Positions 1-6,605 are shown, counted from the stretch's first letter. The stretch: 20,770 bases of DNA from an uncultured Eubacteriales bacterium (GCA_934567745.1 CAKTJM010000016.1:1-20770), one strand, 5' to 3'. Made by a program: numbers and translations. Notes: generated from the letters alone by a model not told the origin.

Positions 1-73
1 CACCGGAGAAAATGATTTGATCTTATTTCGCGCTTCCGAGCGCGAAACTCTGCGAGGCTTTTTTGACACGCTG
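1..73 (+). repeat. Interspersed repeat copy A (truncated form)
   Basis: Bases 1-49 are a perfect reverse complement of 6200-6248, and bases 50-73 a perfect reverse complement of 6115-6138. In the second copy those two blocks are separated by 61 bp (6139-6199) that are missing here. The unit starts with CACCGGAGAAAAT, carries a hairpin TTCGCGCT/AGCGCGAA and a six-T run (GGCTTTTTTGACA). The CTCCCC/GGGGAG hairpin module that follows in copies B and C is absent. The copy begins exactly at the window edge, so its left flank is unseen. No ORF is credible inside it. Confidence 0.9.
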
Positions 74-101
74 AGGCGGACCGGGTTTTCCCGGTCCGCC
101 T
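74..101. other. Strong hairpin downstream of the toxin-antitoxin operon
   Basis: AGGCGGACCGGG and CCCGGTCCGCCT form a perfect 12-bp stem around a TTTT loop. It lies beyond the 3' end of the minus-strand antitoxin gene and abuts repeat copy A. On neither strand is it followed by a convincing U-tract, so a terminator role is possible but not shown. The stretch from 102 to 168 holds nothing recognisable. Confidence 0.55.
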
Positions 102-168
102 GTTCCATGTCCTGTATGGGGGATCGCTTCGTGCGGCGACCGTCCAGCGCTGCGCGGGAGAGGGCCGG

Positions 169-516
169 TCAGAGCTTCTGCACGAGAGAGTGGTCCTGGT
201 CGATCAGGTGCATCAGCTTCTTCGCGGTGGGGGTCGGTGTGCTCTTCCCGCTCTCCCAGGCCTCGACGGTCCGCCGGGAGACGCCCAGCACCGCCGCGAA
301 CGTCTTTTGCGTCATGGCGAGGGAGGACCTGATCGCGGCGACGTCCACCACGGGCAGGGCGCGCTTCCGCTCTAGGGTGTCGGCGGCGGCGTTCCCCCTG
401 CTGTGGGCAAGGGCCTCGTCCAAGCCGTCCATGAGGCCGGAAAAGAAGTCGACGTCCTTGAACGCCTGCTCGATCTCCTCCATCGAGCGGGAAGACTCGA
501 ATCTCAGCTCAGACAT
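169..516 (-). CDS. higA: HigA-type antitoxin, helix-turn-helix protein
   Basis: This 115-aa protein has a C-terminal XRE-type helix-turn-helix at about residues 62-105 (core LAMTQKTFAAVLGVSRRTVE, then WESG). That is the usual HigA/NadS form, in which the antitoxin neutralises its partner and represses the operon. The N-terminal part is acidic and probably contacts the toxin. The gene follows the toxin gene by 4 bp. Its Shine-Dalgarno GGAG overlaps the toxin stop codon, which suggests translational coupling. Toxin-first order is typical of the higBA class. The family call is strong. The DNA target is inferred to be the palindrome upstream of the toxin gene. Confidence 0.88.
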   Translation of the reverse strand: MSELRFESSRSMEEIEQAFKDVDFFSGLMDGLDEALAHSRGNAAADTLERKRALPVVDVAAIRSSLAMTQKTFAAVLGVSRRTVEAWESGKSTPTPTAKKLMHLIDQDHSLVQKL

Positions 517-520
517 AAGA

Positions 521-850
521 TCACTCCTTTCGGATCGCTTCGATCAGCTTGCGGATCGCCTTCCTCTGCTCAGAGGTGAGGTCCTCCTGTACGTTCTTAG
601 GATATGCGAAGAGGAGATAAAGATCCTCCCGCTCAAAGACATCCAGATAGATCACGCGCCCGCCGCCGCTCTTGCCGCGGCCCTCCAGCTGGATGCGCAG
701 CTTCCGCGCGCCGCCCGTCCCCTCGATCACGTCGCCGCGCTGAGGGTCCCGCAGGAGGACGTCCTCCAGGAGGAGCAGGTCATCGTCGCTCAGCCCCATC
801 GCCTTCCAGCAGCGGCGGAACGGCGCGGTGTAGATGAACCGTCTCGTCAC
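521..850 (-). CDS. higB: HigB2/RelE-type mRNA-interferase toxin
   Basis: The protein has 109 aa, the usual size for HigB2-like RelE-fold toxins, which cleave mRNA at the ribosome. The block GDVIEGTGGARKLRIQ, followed by GRGKSGGGRVIYLDVF and YLLFAYPKNVQEDL, matches what I recall of the HigB2 core. The basic residues between these blocks are those expected for RNA binding. The start is a GTG, chosen because GGAG lies 7 nt upstream; an overlapping ATG one base earlier runs straight into a stop. It is the first gene of a two-gene operon with the antitoxin and has its own near-consensus promoter. Activity is inferred from family membership. Confidence 0.88.
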   Translation of the reverse strand: MTRRFIYTAPFRRCWKAMGLSDDDLLLLEDVLLRDPQRGDVIEGTGGARKLRIQLEGRGKSGGGRVIYLDVFEREDLYLLFAYPKNVQEDLTSEQRKAIRKLIEAIRKE

Positions 851-869
851 ATGATCGCTCCTATCGGTC

Positions 870-886
870 CTACGATTTTATCGTAG
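870..886. promoter_or_regulatory. Candidate HigA operator
   Basis: CTACGAT-TTT-ATCGTAG is a perfect 7-bp inverted repeat with a 3-bp spacer. It lies directly downstream of the minus-strand -10 box and covers the expected transcription start. This is where a HigA-type autorepressor would be expected to bind. The sequence symmetry is seen directly; the binding protein is inferred. Confidence 0.6.
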
Positions 887-890
887 CTCC

Positions 891-919
891 ATGATACACG
901 CTCTCCGTGCGATCGTCAA
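891..919 (-). promoter_or_regulatory. Promoter of the higBA operon
   Basis: On the minus strand, TTGACG (919-914) and TATCAT (896-891) are separated by exactly 17 bp, a near-consensus sigma-A promoter. It reads into the toxin gene about 40 bp away. Confidence 0.8.
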
Positions 920-930
920 GGCCCTTCCGC

Positions 931-959
931 TTGACGATCCCCCGCCCCGTCACTATAAT
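931..959 (+). promoter_or_regulatory. Promoter of the ATC hydrolase-family gene
   Basis: TTGACG (931-936) and TATAAT (954-959) are separated by 17 bp. The -35 hexamer is the mirror image of the divergent higBA -35. Together they form CGTCAAG-9-CTTGACG (914-936), so the two promoters are placed back to back. The leader to the start codon is about 90 nt. Confidence 0.85.
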
Positions 960-1053
960 GGCCTTGGTTAGATTTGCTTAACGATGACGTGAGGAGCACG
1001 CAGGCTGCCCGAGCATGCGGGCACGCTCGGACAGCCCGTGACGAGGAGGTACG

Positions 1054-1692
1054 ATGGGACAGAAGGACACGAACTATCTCACCGCCGCGTTCCACGAGAC
1101 CGTCGCCCAGCGCTTCCCCGCACAGGCGGCGGAGCTGACGGCGCGGTACGACGCGCGGCTCGCCCGCCTGTGGGCGGAGAACGCCGACGCGCCCGAGGCG
1201 CTGCGGTTCCATTACGGGCGCCAGATCCTGCCGGGGATCGCCGTCTACGAGACGCTCCAGATGGTCCTGCCGAAGGAGGACGCCCTCCGGACCGTCCACG
1301 GCTACGTCGAGGGGCGCGCCCACGCGGCGCGGCGGCGCATCGACCGGCTGATGCGCCTGCCGGGGCTGTATCTGCTGACGCCGGGGATCTTCGCGCGGAT
1401 GACGAAGAAGCTGTTCGGCACGACGGCGGGCTTCGCCGCCACGGACCGGGGGACGGCCCGCGGCATCTGGCGCATCGACATGACGCGCTGTCCCTATCAC
1501 GACGCCTGCGCGCGCTACGGCTGTCCGGAGCTGTGCCACTGCTTCTGCGACAGCGACGACATCACCTACGACGGCCTGCACCCGAAGCTCCTCTGGCGGC
1601 GCACGAAGACGCTGGGCAGGGGAGACGACTGCTGTGACTTCTGCCTGATGCTCCGGGGGAAGGACCGCGCCGCCCGCCGGGCGGGCTCGTGA
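1054..1692 (+). CDS. L-2-amino-thiazoline-4-carboxylate hydrolase-family protein
   Basis: This 212-aa protein belongs by its C-terminal half to the ATC hydrolase family. The family is named for the enzyme that opens 2-amino-thiazoline-4-carboxylate on the way to L-cysteine. Most members in anaerobes have no tested function. The diagnostic region is a cysteine-rich segment with Cys at about 146, 152, 157, 161, 163 and 165, the motif CDSDDITYDGLHPKLLW, and a final CCDFC cluster (193-197). The cysteines suggest metal binding or thiol chemistry. The start is fixed by GAGGAGG, 5 nt before the ATG. It is a single gene with its own promoter, convergent with the downstream regulator. The substrate is uncertain. 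Confidence 0.8.
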   Translation: MGQKDTNYLTAAFHETVAQRFPAQAAELTARYDARLARLWAENADAPEALRFHYGRQILPGIAVYETLQMVLPKEDALRTVHGYVEGRAHAARRRIDRLMRLPGLYLLTPGIFARMTKKLFGTTAGFAATDRGTARGIWRIDMTRCPYHDACARYGCPELCHCFCDSDDITYDGLHPKLLWRRTKTLGRGDDCCDFCLMLRGKDRAARRAGS

Positions 1693-1742
1693 AGACCGCA
1701 CCGAAGGCGCACTGCCGACGGGCAGGAGATCAGGACGACATA

Positions 1743-1773
1743 GGACCCACCCGGCTCAGCCCTGGGTGGGTCC
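1743..1773. terminator. Shared hairpin between two convergent genes
   Basis: GGACCCACCC (1743-1752) pairs perfectly with GGGTGGGTCC (1764-1773). On the plus strand it is followed by CTTCTC, a weak U-tract, so it probably ends the ATC hydrolase-family transcript. One arm lies within the last codons of the opposing XRE gene. Its stem resembles the hydF terminator at 2589-2623. Confidence 0.6.
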
Positions 1774-2514
1774 CTTCTCATCTGTGGGCGGAGTTGACGC
1801 CGTCGCCCGCTCCCGCGGCCACCCGAGGAGCCAGACTGCCGCGCCGAGGATCGCCGTGAGCCAGGGCAGCCGCAGCAGGAGCACCACGATGTGGGTGGTC
1901 AGCTGTGCGTAGAGGGGGCAGCCCGCGGCGAAGGAGCTGCTCCGCCCCTCCGGCGGTATCGGGACGAAATAGCTCCAGACGTCCCAGACCACGAACGGGA
2001 CGACGGTCGCGAGGAGCAGCACGAGGACGGCGGTCAGGCCCCACCGCGCCCACCGGACCCACGGCCGCCTCCGGGCGCTGAGCGGATCGGCCCGGAGCAG
2101 CTGGCCGATCGCCGCCATGAGGGTCCAGCCGCCCGCCGCCGCACAGCAGGGGACCAGGACGAGCCGGATCGGGAAGACCGCCGCGTGGAGATAGGCCCGA
2201 GCGCCCCACGCCAGCGCCGGGCCCCAGCAGGCCCACGCCAGGACGGCCAGCCCCGCGGTCACGGCCAGCCCGAGGAGGATCCGCCGCCGCTCCCTGCGCC
2301 GATCCGGGGGCACGGGCGGCCCGTAGAGCACGTCGTTCGCGTCCGTCTCCAGCGCCTGGGCGATGCGCAGGACCATGTCGATGTCGGGCCGCGACCGGCC
2401 GTTCTCATAGTTCGAGACGGTCTGGCGCGTGACGTGCAGGGCCGCGGCCAGCTCCTCCTGGGTCAGGCCCTTCGCGGTCCGGAGCGCGCGGATGTTCTTG
2501 CTGATGTCTCTCAT
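1756..2514 (-). CDS. Membrane-anchored XRE-family transcriptional regulator
   Basis: This 252-aa protein has an N-terminal XRE helix-turn-helix at about residues 5-60 (GLTQEELAAALHVTRQTVSN, then YENGRSRPD). It continues into a C-terminal region with about four hydrophobic segments (roughly 80-102, 118-138, 158-180 and 205-230). The layout suggests a one-component membrane regulator that senses an envelope signal while touching DNA. The DNA-binding half is the common Firmicutes type; the membrane half I do not recognise. GGAGG, 7 nt upstream, supports the ATG chosen. It is transcribed alone from its own promoter and ends against the ATC hydrolase-family gene. Targets are unknown; regulation of itself or of a neighbour would be a guess. 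Confidence 0.8.
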   Translation of the reverse strand: MRDISKNIRALRTAKGLTQEELAAALHVTRQTVSNYENGRSRPDIDMVLRIAQALETDANDVLYGPPVPPDRRRERRRILLGLAVTAGLAVLAWACWGPALAWGARAYLHAAVFPIRLVLVPCCAAAGGWTLMAAIGQLLRADPLSARRRPWVRWARWGLTAVLVLLLATVVPFVVWDVWSYFVPIPPEGRSSSFAAGCPLYAQLTTHIVVLLLRLPWLTAILGAAVWLLGWPRERATASTPPTDEKGPTQG

Positions 2515-2537
2515 CGGTCCGCCTCCTTCCTGCTCCG

Positions 2538-2566
2538 ATCGTACCGGAGGATGGCCGATCTGTCAA
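2538..2566 (-). promoter_or_regulatory. Promoter of the XRE regulator
   Basis: On the minus strand, a perfect -35 TTGACA (2566-2561) and a -10 TACGAT (2543-2538) are 17 bp apart. They lie about 25-50 bp upstream of the regulator start. Confidence 0.78.
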
Positions 2567-2588
2567 GCAAAGCTCCTTTGCTCCGGAG

Positions 2589-2623
2589 AAAAAAGGACCC
2601 GCCTCGTTCCCAGAGGTGGGTCC
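2589..2623 (-). terminator. Intrinsic terminator of the SBP-hydE-hydF operon
   Basis: Read on the minus strand, GGACCCACCTC and GAGGCGGGTCC form an 11-bp stem with one G-U pair around a 7-nt loop. It is followed directly by six T. It lies about 37 bp past the hydF stop codon. Confidence 0.88.
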
Positions 2624-2659
2624 TTCGTCATAGACAGATGGGGGAGAGACGGCGCGGCC

Positions 2660-3847
2660 TCACGCGGTCGTGCACACCTTGTCCAGGATCCCAGCCAGCT
2701 TGGCCAGGACCACGCCGTAGTTGCAAATCGCCACCCCGGCCGCCTGGGCCTGGGCGATCCGCCCGAGCACGTGCCGCCGGGTGGACATGCACGCCCCACA
2801 GTGGACGATCAGGTCGTACCCGCTCAGGTCCTCGGGCCAGTCGTTCCCGCGCACGAAGTCGAACGACAGCCCCGCGCCGACCTTCGCCCGCAGCAGCCGG
2901 GGGATCTTCACCCGGCCGATGTCCTCCTGTGTGGGGGCGTGGGCGCACGATTCGGCGATCAGGACCCTTGAGCCCTCCGTCAGCCGGTCGATCGCCGCCG
3001 CGCCGTCCAGGAAGGCCCGGATGTCCCCCTTGTGCCCCGCGAAGAGGATCGAGAAGGAGGTCAGGCGGCTCTCCGGCGGCTTCTTCTCCCACACGAGGGG
3101 GAAGACCTGCGAGTCCGTGACGATCAGGTCCGGGGCCTTCGCCAGCGCGGCGAGGGTCCCGTCCAGCGCGTCCGTCGTGCAGCTCATCACGGCGCACCGC
3201 TTGTCCAGCAGCTCGCGCAGCGTCTGCACCTGGGGCAGGATCAGCCGCCCCTTCGGGGCCTGGATGTCCTGCGGCATCACGAGCAGCACCGTGTCGCCCG
3301 CTCGGGCGAGGTCCCCGGTGATGGACAGATCCCAGAAGTCGTCCGGGATCGCGCGGGCCAGCGCCTGCCGCAGCCCGTCGATGCCCGCGCCCGTGCGCGC
3401 GCTCACCGGCAGCACCGGCAGCCCGAGCGTCTCGCTCAGCGCCGCCGCCGCGCCCTCCGGCCGCTCGTCGCATTTGTTCAGCACGGCCACCACCGGCACG
3501 CCGCGCTCGCGGAACCGGTCGAGCCACGCCCGCTCCGGCCCCAGCCCGTCCGTCAGGACGAGCAGCGCCAGGTCGGTCTTCTCCGCTGCCTGACGGGTCC
3601 GCGCGACGCGCAGATCGCCCAGCGCGCCCTCGTCGTCCAGCCCGGCCGTGTCGAGGAACACGACCGGCCCCACGCCCCGCAGCTCGAAGGACTTGAGCAC
3701 GGGGTCCGTGGTCGTCCCGGGCACGGCGGAGACCAGCGCGGTCTCCTGCCCGGTCAGGGCGTTGATCAGCGAGGATTTCCCCGCGTTGCGCCGCCCGAAC
3801 AGTCCGATGTGCGGGCGCTCGGCCCGCGGTGTGTCCTGGATGCTCAT
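2660..3847 (-). CDS. hydF: [FeFe] hydrogenase H-cluster maturation GTPase HydF
   Basis: HydF is the GTPase scaffold on which the 2Fe subcluster of [FeFe] hydrogenase is assembled before transfer to the apo-enzyme. The 395-aa protein has the GTPase motifs in order: P-loop GRRNAGKSS (18-26), G3 DTAG (66-69) and G4 NKCD (124-127). The C-terminal part carries the cluster-binding motif: CxH in SCAHAP, then HCGAC at about 349-353. The start was placed at the ATG that overlaps the hydE stop codon (ATGA), preceded by GGAGGAGA. The longer open frame upstream is hydE read out of frame. It is co-transcribed with hydE and closed by a strong terminator. The third maturase, HydG, and a hydrogenase are not in the window. 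Confidence 0.95.
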   Translation of the reverse strand: MSIQDTPRAERPHIGLFGRRNAGKSSLINALTGQETALVSAVPGTTTDPVLKSFELRGVGPVVFLDTAGLDDEGALGDLRVARTRQAAEKTDLALLVLTDGLGPERAWLDRFRERGVPVVAVLNKCDERPEGAAAALSETLGLPVLPVSARTGAGIDGLRQALARAIPDDFWDLSITGDLARAGDTVLLVMPQDIQAPKGRLILPQVQTLRELLDKRCAVMSCTTDALDGTLAALAKAPDLIVTDSQVFPLVWEKKPPESRLTSFSILFAGHKGDIRAFLDGAAAIDRLTEGSRVLIAESCAHAPTQEDIGRVKIPRLLRAKVGAGLSFDFVRGNDWPEDLSGYDLIVHCGACMSTRRHVLGRIAQAQAAGVAICNYGVVLAKLAGILDKVCTTA

Positions 3848-4836
3848 CGGTCGTCTCCTCCTCCCAGGTCCAGTCTCAGTCCCGCCCGGTCCGCGGCCGC
3901 CTGACAGTGCGCCAGACCGGTCACGCGCCGCCGGTCGATCGGGCGGAAGTCGTCCGCCCGCGCGTCGGGCATCAGGTCGCAGAAGAGCAGGTCCGCCCCG
4001 CTGGCGATCGCCGCGAGGTTGCCCGACAGGTCCGCCAGCCCGGCCTCCGGGTCGCGCCCCGGCTGCTGGGCGGTGATCTTGATCCGCGGCAGCATCAGCC
4101 GCACGAGCGCGATCTCCTTGTCCATGAGCAGATCGCTGCCCCGTCCGCCCTCCTCCGCCAGCGGGGTCCCGGCGGCGGGGAGGTAGGGGATGTTGGGCGC
4201 CCAGCTGATGTCCAGGTCCCGCATGAGCAGGATGTCGTCGGCCAGCTCGTCGAGGCTCTGCCCCGGCCAGTCCACGATGTTCCCGGAGGCCAGGGTCAGC
4301 CCGGCCTCCTTCACCCACGCGATGCCCTGCCTCCGCTTCGCGAAGCTGGTGGAGGGGTTCAGCCGGTCGAAGCTGTCCGGGTGGGACATCTCGAATTTCA
4401 GGATATACTCGTCCAGTCCGGCGTCCCGGAGGACGCGGTACTGGTCCCGCTCCAGCTCGCCCGCCCCCAGGGAGAGGGCGAAGCCCAGCCCGTGCAGGTC
4501 CGCGACGAGCTGCGCCAGCCGGTCGAAGCCGTAGCCGGGGTCCTCCCCGGCCAGCAGGAACAGCCGCCCCAGCCCGCTCTCCCGCGCCCGGCGGGCGAGG
4601 GAGAGGACTTCCTCCGGCTCCATGCGGAAGCGGGGGATCTGATGCCCCGCGCGCATCCCGCAGTACAGGCAGCGGTTGCGGCAGATGTTCGTGTAGGCGA
4701 GCATCGCGCTCACCAGGATCCGGTCCCCGCGCAGGTCCGCGCAGACCTGCCGCGCCAGCGGCGCGACGTCCCGGCGGAAGGTCTCCTCCGGCATCTCCAG
4801 GACGTCCAGGACCTCCCGCTTGCTTCGGATGGTCAT
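3844..4836 (-). CDS. hydE: [FeFe] hydrogenase H-cluster radical SAM maturase HydE
   Basis: HydE is a radical S-adenosylmethionine enzyme that helps make the bridging ligand of the H-cluster 2Fe centre. The 330-aa protein carries the radical SAM motif CX3CX2C in NICRNRCLYCG (Cys 52, 56 and 59). It also has the HydE/BioB-type segments FLLAGEDPGYGFDRL, LKFEMSHPDSFDRLNP and ASGNIVDWPGQ. Length is near the family norm. The ATG is preceded by GAGGAGGGG. It starts 36 bp after the upstream lipoprotein gene and overlaps hydF by 4 bp, so the three are probably one operon. The extra C-terminal cluster cysteines of some HydE proteins are not evident, which is common. Confidence 0.95.
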   Translation of the reverse strand: MTIRSKREVLDVLEMPEETFRRDVAPLARQVCADLRGDRILVSAMLAYTNICRNRCLYCGMRAGHQIPRFRMEPEEVLSLARRARESGLGRLFLLAGEDPGYGFDRLAQLVADLHGLGFALSLGAGELERDQYRVLRDAGLDEYILKFEMSHPDSFDRLNPSTSFAKRRQGIAWVKEAGLTLASGNIVDWPGQSLDELADDILLMRDLDISWAPNIPYLPAAGTPLAEEGGRGSDLLMDKEIALVRLMLPRIKITAQQPGRDPEAGLADLSGNLAAIASGADLLFCDLMPDARADDFRPIDRRRVTGLAHCQAAADRAGLRLDLGGGDDR

Positions 4837-4872
4837 CGGCTCCCCCTCCTCTCGTCGGATGGTCGTGTCGTC

Positions 4873-5883
4873 TTACTGTGCGCCGTAGTAGAAGGCGTCG
4901 CCGGGCATCGCGCCGCCGACGGCCTTGGGGTTTTGATCGTACAGGACCGTGAGGTAGCCGGAGACGGCGGCCTTCATCTCGTCGCCGGTCAGGCAGACGA
5001 TGTTGCAGTAGGGGATGGCCTTCTCCGCGACGGCGGCGTCCACGATGTCATACTGGCCGACGAGCTGCGCGGCCTCGCTCACGTTGGCGTTGACCCACGC
5101 GGTGGAGTCGGCATATTCCGCCAGGAAGGCGGCCACGGCCTCGGGATGCTCCTCGGCGAAGGCGGTGCGGACGATCAGACCGGCGGTGCACAGCTGGCTG
5201 CCGTTGTCCAGAGCGTCCCACTCGGCGGTCAGGTCCATGGCGATCCGCAGGTCGTCGAACTTGGTCTGCGCGACGGTGACGAAGGGCTGGGGGAGCATGG
5301 CGACGGCGTGGTCCGCCCCGGCCATGGCGGCGACGATCTCAGACGGCTCGCTCTTCCACTCGACGGTGACGTCGGTCTCGGGATCCAGCCCGTTCTGGGT
5401 CAGCAGGTAGTCCAGCGCATACTCGGGGGTGGAGCCCTTGCCGGGGGCGTAGATGGTCTGGCCCTTCAGGCTCTCCCAATCGGTGACGGTCTCGCCGCCC
5501 TTTTCCGTCAGATAGAGCACGCCGAGGGTGTTGACGGCCAGGAGCTGGACGCCGCCGTCGCTGTTGGCGGCGAGGATCGCGCCCAGGTTCACGGGCACGG
5601 CGAGGATGTCCAGGTCGCCCTGGAGGAGCTTCGGGGTCAGCTCGTCGGCGGAGCCGGACATGGTGAACTCGTAGGTGTTGGCGGTCGTCCCGGCCTCGTT
5701 GTCGGCGAGGAGCTTGACCATGCCCATGGATGTCGGGCCCTTCAGCCCGCCCAGGCGGACGGTGACGCCCGTGGCGGCGCTGTCGCCGCCGTCGTCGGCG
5801 GGCTGGTCGGTGGTCCCCCCACCGCAGGCGGCCAGACCGGCCACCAGGCACAGGGAGAGCAGGAGCGCGAGCAGTTTCTTCAT
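4873..5883 (-). CDS. ABC transporter substrate-binding lipoprotein (SsuA/THI5-like)
   Basis: This 336-aa protein starts with a lipoprotein signal (MKKLLALLLSLCLVAGLAAC) with lipobox LAAC, so Cys20 should be lipidated and tethered to the outer membrane face. The mature part reads as a periplasmic-binding fold of the nitrate/sulfonate/thiamine-precursor type, with GDLDILAVPVNLGAILA, LKGQTIYAPGKGSTPEYALDYLL and repeated hinge-like segments. The ligand cannot be told. The start at 5883 was chosen for the signal peptide and the upstream GGAGG; the open frame running further upstream is the intergenic repeat. No permease or ATPase gene is adjacent. It is instead the first gene of the hydEF operon, which is unexpected. 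Confidence 0.85.
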   Translation of the reverse strand: MKKLLALLLSLCLVAGLAACGGGTTDQPADDGGDSAATGVTVRLGGLKGPTSMGMVKLLADNEAGTTANTYEFTMSGSADELTPKLLQGDLDILAVPVNLGAILAANSDGGVQLLAVNTLGVLYLTEKGGETVTDWESLKGQTIYAPGKGSTPEYALDYLLTQNGLDPETDVTVEWKSEPSEIVAAMAGADHAVAMLPQPFVTVAQTKFDDLRIAMDLTAEWDALDNGSQLCTAGLIVRTAFAEEHPEAVAAFLAEYADSTAWVNANVSEAAQLVGQYDIVDAAVAEKAIPYCNIVCLTGDEMKAAVSGYLTVLYDQNPKAVGGAMPGDAFYYGAQ

Positions 5884-5958
5884 GATAGACCTCGTTCCTC
5901 CGCCCGCAGGCGGCAAAGATGTATACTGTATGTTACTCCGCCCGCCCCCACGATCCCA

Positions 5959-5970
5959 TTGCGATCGCAA
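5959..5970. promoter_or_regulatory. 12-bp perfect palindrome upstream of the lipoprotein gene
   Basis: TTGCGATCGCAA is a perfect palindrome about 75 bp upstream of the SBP start codon. It may be an operator, but no -35 box could be assigned with confidence. A -10-like TATACA lies nearer the gene on the minus strand. Evidence is weak. Confidence 0.3.
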
Positions 5971-6023
5971 CGCCCCAATTGCTTTTTTGTGGGAGATCCC
6001 CAGGCGGGAATAGGGGGCGCGGT

Positions 6024-6248
6024 CCTTCCGCACACGGCGCAGATGGGGACCGCCGCGCTCCTGCACCCTCTCAGTCACGGCAGAGCCGTGCCAGCTCCCC
6101 CAAAGGGGGAGCTGCAGCGTGTCAAAAAAGCCTCGCAGATGAGCGCCCGCAGGCGCCATGGAAGCGACTGACCGCCGAAGGCGGCTCTTGGCGAGTCCCA
6201 GTTTCGCGCTCGGAAGCGCGAAATAAGATCAAATCATTTTCTCCGGTG
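6024..6248 (-). repeat. Interspersed repeat copy B (full form)
   Basis: Read on the minus strand, the unit runs from CACCGGAGAAAAT through a hairpin, a 61-bp segment not present in copy A and a T-run block CGAGGCTTTTTTGACACG. It then has an AGCTCCCCC/GGGGGAGCT-type hairpin, a GGCACGGC/GCCGTG hairpin, CTGAGAGGGT and a tail ending CCGTGTGCGGAAGG. The modules recur in copies C, D and E. No coding sequence or transposase is present. It lies between the SBP gene and dfx. Confidence 0.85.
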
Positions 6249-6257
6249 ACATGTGCG

Positions 6258-6462
6258 CCGGAGAAAATACTTCTCAGCCCGTAAGTGTGCGAATCGTCCG
6301 CTGCAGGCGGACGGTGCGTTTGCGCAGGGGGCTGCATCCCCTCCGTCGAAAAGCTCCGAAGGGTTTTTTCGACAGTCTCGAGCTCCCCCTCTGGGGGAGC
6401 TGTCCGCGAAGCGGACTGAGAGGGTGCCCACCACGGGGCGGAGCGCACGACGCCGTGTGCGG
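6258..6462 (+). repeat. Interspersed repeat copy C
   Basis: This unit points away from copy B and has the same module order: CCGGAGAAAAT end, hairpin region (GTCCGCTGCAGGCGGAC), T-run block GAAGGGTTTTTTCGACA, AGCTCCCCC-TCT-GGGGGAGCT hairpin, GTCCGCGAAGCGGAC hairpin, CTGAGAGGGT and a CCGTGTGCGG tail. The internal sequence differs from copy B while the order is kept. This suggests an old family held together by structure. Bases 6463-6514 hold nothing recognisable. Confidence 0.8.
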
Positions 6463-6514
6463 ACCCACGGCCTTGCTGGTATGGGCACGGCCTGCCGCCA
6501 GCTCGCCAACGCAA

Positions 6515-6540
6515 AGAGCCGCCGAAACATCGGCGGCTCT
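6515..6540 (-). terminator. Probable terminator of the desulfoferrodoxin gene
   Basis: AGAGCCGCCGA and TCGGCGGCTCT form a perfect 11-bp stem with a 4-nt loop, about 65 bp past the dfx stop on the minus strand. It is followed there by TTGCGTT, an imperfect U-tract. Confidence 0.65.
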
Positions 6541-6605
6541 CACGCAAGTCAAAGATCGGGTCAAGTCTCAAATCAGATGGAGGATGAGGACAGGGGCCGG
6601 ACCGC

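Noticed and set aside
17..886. Open plus-strand frame of 289 codons over the toxin-antitoxin genes
   Set aside because: It lies antisense to two genes with clear family motifs and has no ribosome-binding site.
916..1701. Minus-strand frame antisense to the ATC hydrolase-family gene
   Set aside because: Composition is Arg/Ala/Pro-rich as expected from antisense GC-rich DNA, while the plus strand has the family motifs, promoter and ribosome-binding site.
2581..2592. Further copy of the CCGGAGAAAA repeat end next to the hydF terminator
   Set aside because: Only about 10 bp match and the flanks do not continue the repeat; the A-run is the terminator U-tract on the other strand.
5884..6159. N-terminal extension of the lipoprotein frame into the intergenic repeat
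   Set aside because: A start there would bury the lipoprotein signal peptide and lipobox; the ATG at 5883 has its own ribosome-binding site.
3829..6171. 780-codon plus-strand frame over hydE and the lipoprotein gene
   Set aside because: It is the antisense of two recognised proteins; long spurious frames are expected at this GC content.
6024..6462. CRISPR array
   Set aside because: Units are modular hairpins of uneven spacing without regular direct repeats or spacers, and no cas genes are present.
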